A stretch of DNA of 64,000 nt, from assembly GCA_910591455.2 (NCBI GenBank), contig OU342823.1:6746001-6810000 (forward strand). The letters are read 5' to 3'. Within the stretch, counting starts at the first letter, position 1. Every line of letters starts with the position of its first letter. The notes below the pieces were generated by a model. It saw only the letters and a program-made list of their open reading frames with translations, did not search any database and was not told the DNA's origin. Below are positions 61,969 through 64,000 of this stretch, in pieces. Source of the stretch: Pholis gunnellus. Lineage: Eukaryota > Chordata > Actinopteri > Perciformes > Pholidae. The position numbers were made by a program, and so were the translations under genes.

Positions 61969-63109
61969 TTGTGAAAAAAAGGGAGGGAAAGGATCCCTGC
62001 TGAGGATGAGTCCAACAACTCTGACATGACACTTCCAAAAGCTAATTTAGCGCTTCTGAGAGATGATGTGTCGGGCTTTCTGCACCTCGCTGGGCTGCTG
62101 CGTATGCAGACACTGATGTAATTACACTTCCATAAAAAAGGACAGCTCCGAGCCTGCAGGATTTGTCTTTTTTTTTTCGTGGGGGGAGGGGGAGGCATTT
62201 GCGTAATCTTTTGTGTTGAAAGCTTTTTAAACACAGGCCTGTCAACACTGAATTTTACACTTGATTATGCTGTGGTTGGAGCACACGTTGTGGGCATTTT
62301 TGCATTCACAGTTGATGTTCGAAGTATTTTCTTTTTTATTTGCTCACAGTTCTGAAGTTCTCCGGCGACTTAGCCAGGCCTTTCTGTCAGACGCCGACTC
62401 CAGACGGCGGCAATATTTCACCAATGGATCACAAATTAAGGGCGTTTGTTAATCAGACACTTGGCTTAAGTGTGACGGGAAAATACGTATCCTAGTTCCT
62501 TCTCCCACTCATTTTATCACTCTTTTTCTACTGTTCTACGTCACCTTGAATCTGTGGAAGTGGTGTGTTCCCAGAGGGAGGCGGGGTGCATGATGCAGGG
62601 TAATGAATCTGACACCGGGGGTCACGGCGACACTGTCACCTCTTCTCATGCCCGGTAATGAGCCGAGGTCAACGGAGAGGAGGCGGCGGGCGAAAAACAT
62701 CACCACACTGCAACACTGCCGCTCCTCAGCAAACCTCATTAATTGGGCTTTAAACGCACGCCTTACCGAGATGACCGGGATGGAGCCCACTTTAATTAGT
62801 ATTGCTGTTAGCGCTCTGCACTGAGCTCGCCTGCTTCTGTCAATTACTTGTGACATACGCAAGCAACTTTGGCTTGATCATCAAAATCCTCTGCAAACTG
62901 TTTGATTTTCTTTTACTTACTTTTCTGTCTTAAGTTTGTTTTTCATTTTCATTTTTTTTGTTTTATCTCCAGGTGGTTGAGAAGCAAAGAATAAAGCTAA
63001 AAAAGATAATGATCAACAAAAGGGATTAGCTCCTGTAATTTAATTATTTATTTAAATGAAACATTGATTGTTAGGAAATAAAAAGCATTTCCTCTCAATG
63101 CGTAAGCCA

Positions 63110-63256
63110 CATGTACCTGTCCTTGAAGGTGAAAGGAGAAATATACCTATTTTCAGACTCATACTTGTATTTTGGGTATGCTTACATTCTTTAATGTTCT
63201 GTTTGTCGCAATATACTTGTAGTCAGCCTCCGTCTGAAACGGTCTGTTTTAGGCCA
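63110..63256 (+). repeat. Dispersed teleost repeat copy
   Basis: TTTCAGACTCATACTTGTAT, TTTGGGTATGCTTACATTCT, TTAATGTTC and CCGTCTGAAACGGTCTGTTT, in order, match a teleost interspersed repeat I recognise. It has no coding capacity, and its ends are approximate. Confidence 0.55.
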
Positions 63257-64000
63257 GTTCAACAGAATTGTGTTCCCAGGCAACAGCTTGGGTCCGTGTC
63301 ATTCACTTAAACTGGGAGACGTTTAGAATGTAAATATAATTGTAGCTGCACAGAAATCCTGACCGCTCATTTGAAGGCACAGTTTCTGAATAGGTGCTTT
63401 TTGTATTTATCCACGAACTGAGCATTTTAATGCTTTTATATAGCTCTTAGACCATCAAATAAATACAATGTAGGCAGGCCTCCCCATCACCACTGCTACC
63501 ATGGAGCATCATCTATACAAGAGTGGAGCTGATCAGTAGCCAGAAAAAGTGCATTGGTGCTCAGTTAATGTTGCGGAACTAGGAGGTGGCTTCAGGGGCT
63601 CAGTGTCCTCCATAAGAAGTTGTTGAGGGAGAATAAATGCTTTCAGAGTCTGACTCTTGCTGTACAGATCAAAGTACAAGACATTTTCTTTGTCAGAGAC
63701 TGTTGTCTTGCTGACTTGGGGGTTACAAACCACTCAGAACTCCCCATGGCAGCTGGAGAGGTCTGCGACATGTGCAAAAGTTCATGATATTCAAAGTTCC
63801 TGTTCTCCTCCCTCCTTCCACACGCTTTTTTTAAATATTCTTCTTGTCGCCCGTCTTGGACTCGTCTCCAAAGTGCTTCAACAAAAGCACCTCTTGTTTT
63901 TGCGTGCAATAAAATCAAACAAGTTTTGAAAAAAATAAAGTTGTAGCATCTGGGACAGCTCACAACACGGTAAAGACGCGTCTTGGATCTTGCCACACAA
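63257..64000. other. Intergenic DNA, no gene supported
   Basis: Antisense frames at 63533-63733 and 63643-63996 overlap each other and a + strand frame. None has a recognised domain. Two AATAAA words occur near the right end (63909 and 63935) but have no upstream coding sequence to attach to. Confidence 0.45.

Larger units (their letters stand above)
54976..63109. other. Intergenic DNA, no gene seen
   Basis: This region holds microsatellites, purine-rich tracts near 61.55-62.0 kb with a G-quadruplex motif, and CNE-like stretches near 56.6 and 62.6 kb. The 267- and 163-codon antisense frames between 61.4 and 62.2 kb follow from the purine bias and look like low-complexity Ser/Leu/Pro text. 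No RNA gene was recognised. Confidence 0.5.

Noticed and set aside
61431..62234. 267-codon open frame on the - strand, the longest in the window
   Set aside because: It is the complement of a purine-rich tract, reads as low-complexity Ser/Leu/Pro text, has an overlapping frame in another phase, and shows no domain or splice context.
63533..63996. Possible exon of a neighbouring gene on the - strand at the right edge
   Set aside because: Two overlapping frames compete, I recognise no domain, and the window ends before any splice context could be judged.
1..64000. CRISPR arrays, operons, bacterial-type promoters or terminators
   Set aside because: The window is clearly eukaryotic with spliced coding sequence. 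The only regularly spaced repeat is the 45-bp minisatellite, which lacks unique spacers.

Overview
The window looks like vertebrate nuclear DNA from a teleost fish, probably a spiny-rayed one. It has intron-split coding sequence, a non-coding background of mixed base composition, many microsatellites, and several interspersed repeats of kinds I recognise from teleost genomes. The only gene I can support is the 3' end of a classical type II cadherin on the + strand. Its last two coding exons are at 1083-1334 and 6198-6703, separated by a 4.86-kb phase-1 intron. They encode the end of EC5, the transmembrane helix and the whole catenin-binding tail. The tail fits cadherin-7 (cdh7) best. A canonical AATAAA lies about 295 bases past the stop, so the transcript probably ends near 7020.

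From about 7 kb to 64 kb (57 kb) I find no credible protein-coding or structural RNA gene. All open frames there are short, overlap on both strands, or are low-complexity. The longest, 267 codons on the - strand at 61431-62234, is the pyrimidine-rich complement of a purine tract. The region reads as a gene-poor intergenic stretch downstream of the cadherin.

That stretch does contain repeats that can be defined from the sequence. A 581-bp hAT-type deletion derivative (44120-44700) has CAGTG ends and an exact 8-bp target duplication. A 673-bp element (19086-19758) has TG..CA ends, a 5-bp AATTG duplication and an internal 45-bp minisatellite, and may be a solo LTR. A Tc1/mariner-like remnant lies at 20725-20901. 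One dispersed family has three copies (16836-17128, 52105-52632 and an inverted copy at 54770-54975). A second family has at least five fragments. There are also several foldback or MITE-like copies, a 26-bp perfect local duplication at 33.3-33.5 kb, and many simple repeats.

Some AT-rich, TAATTA-containing stretches (about 35.3, 38.1-38.4, 56.6-56.7 and 62.6-62.8 kb) look like candidate conserved regulatory DNA, but that needs cross-species alignment. I do not see a new multi-gene system in this window. The observations worth following are the structure of the mobile elements, the local duplications and hairpins, and the possible regulatory landscape behind the cadherin.
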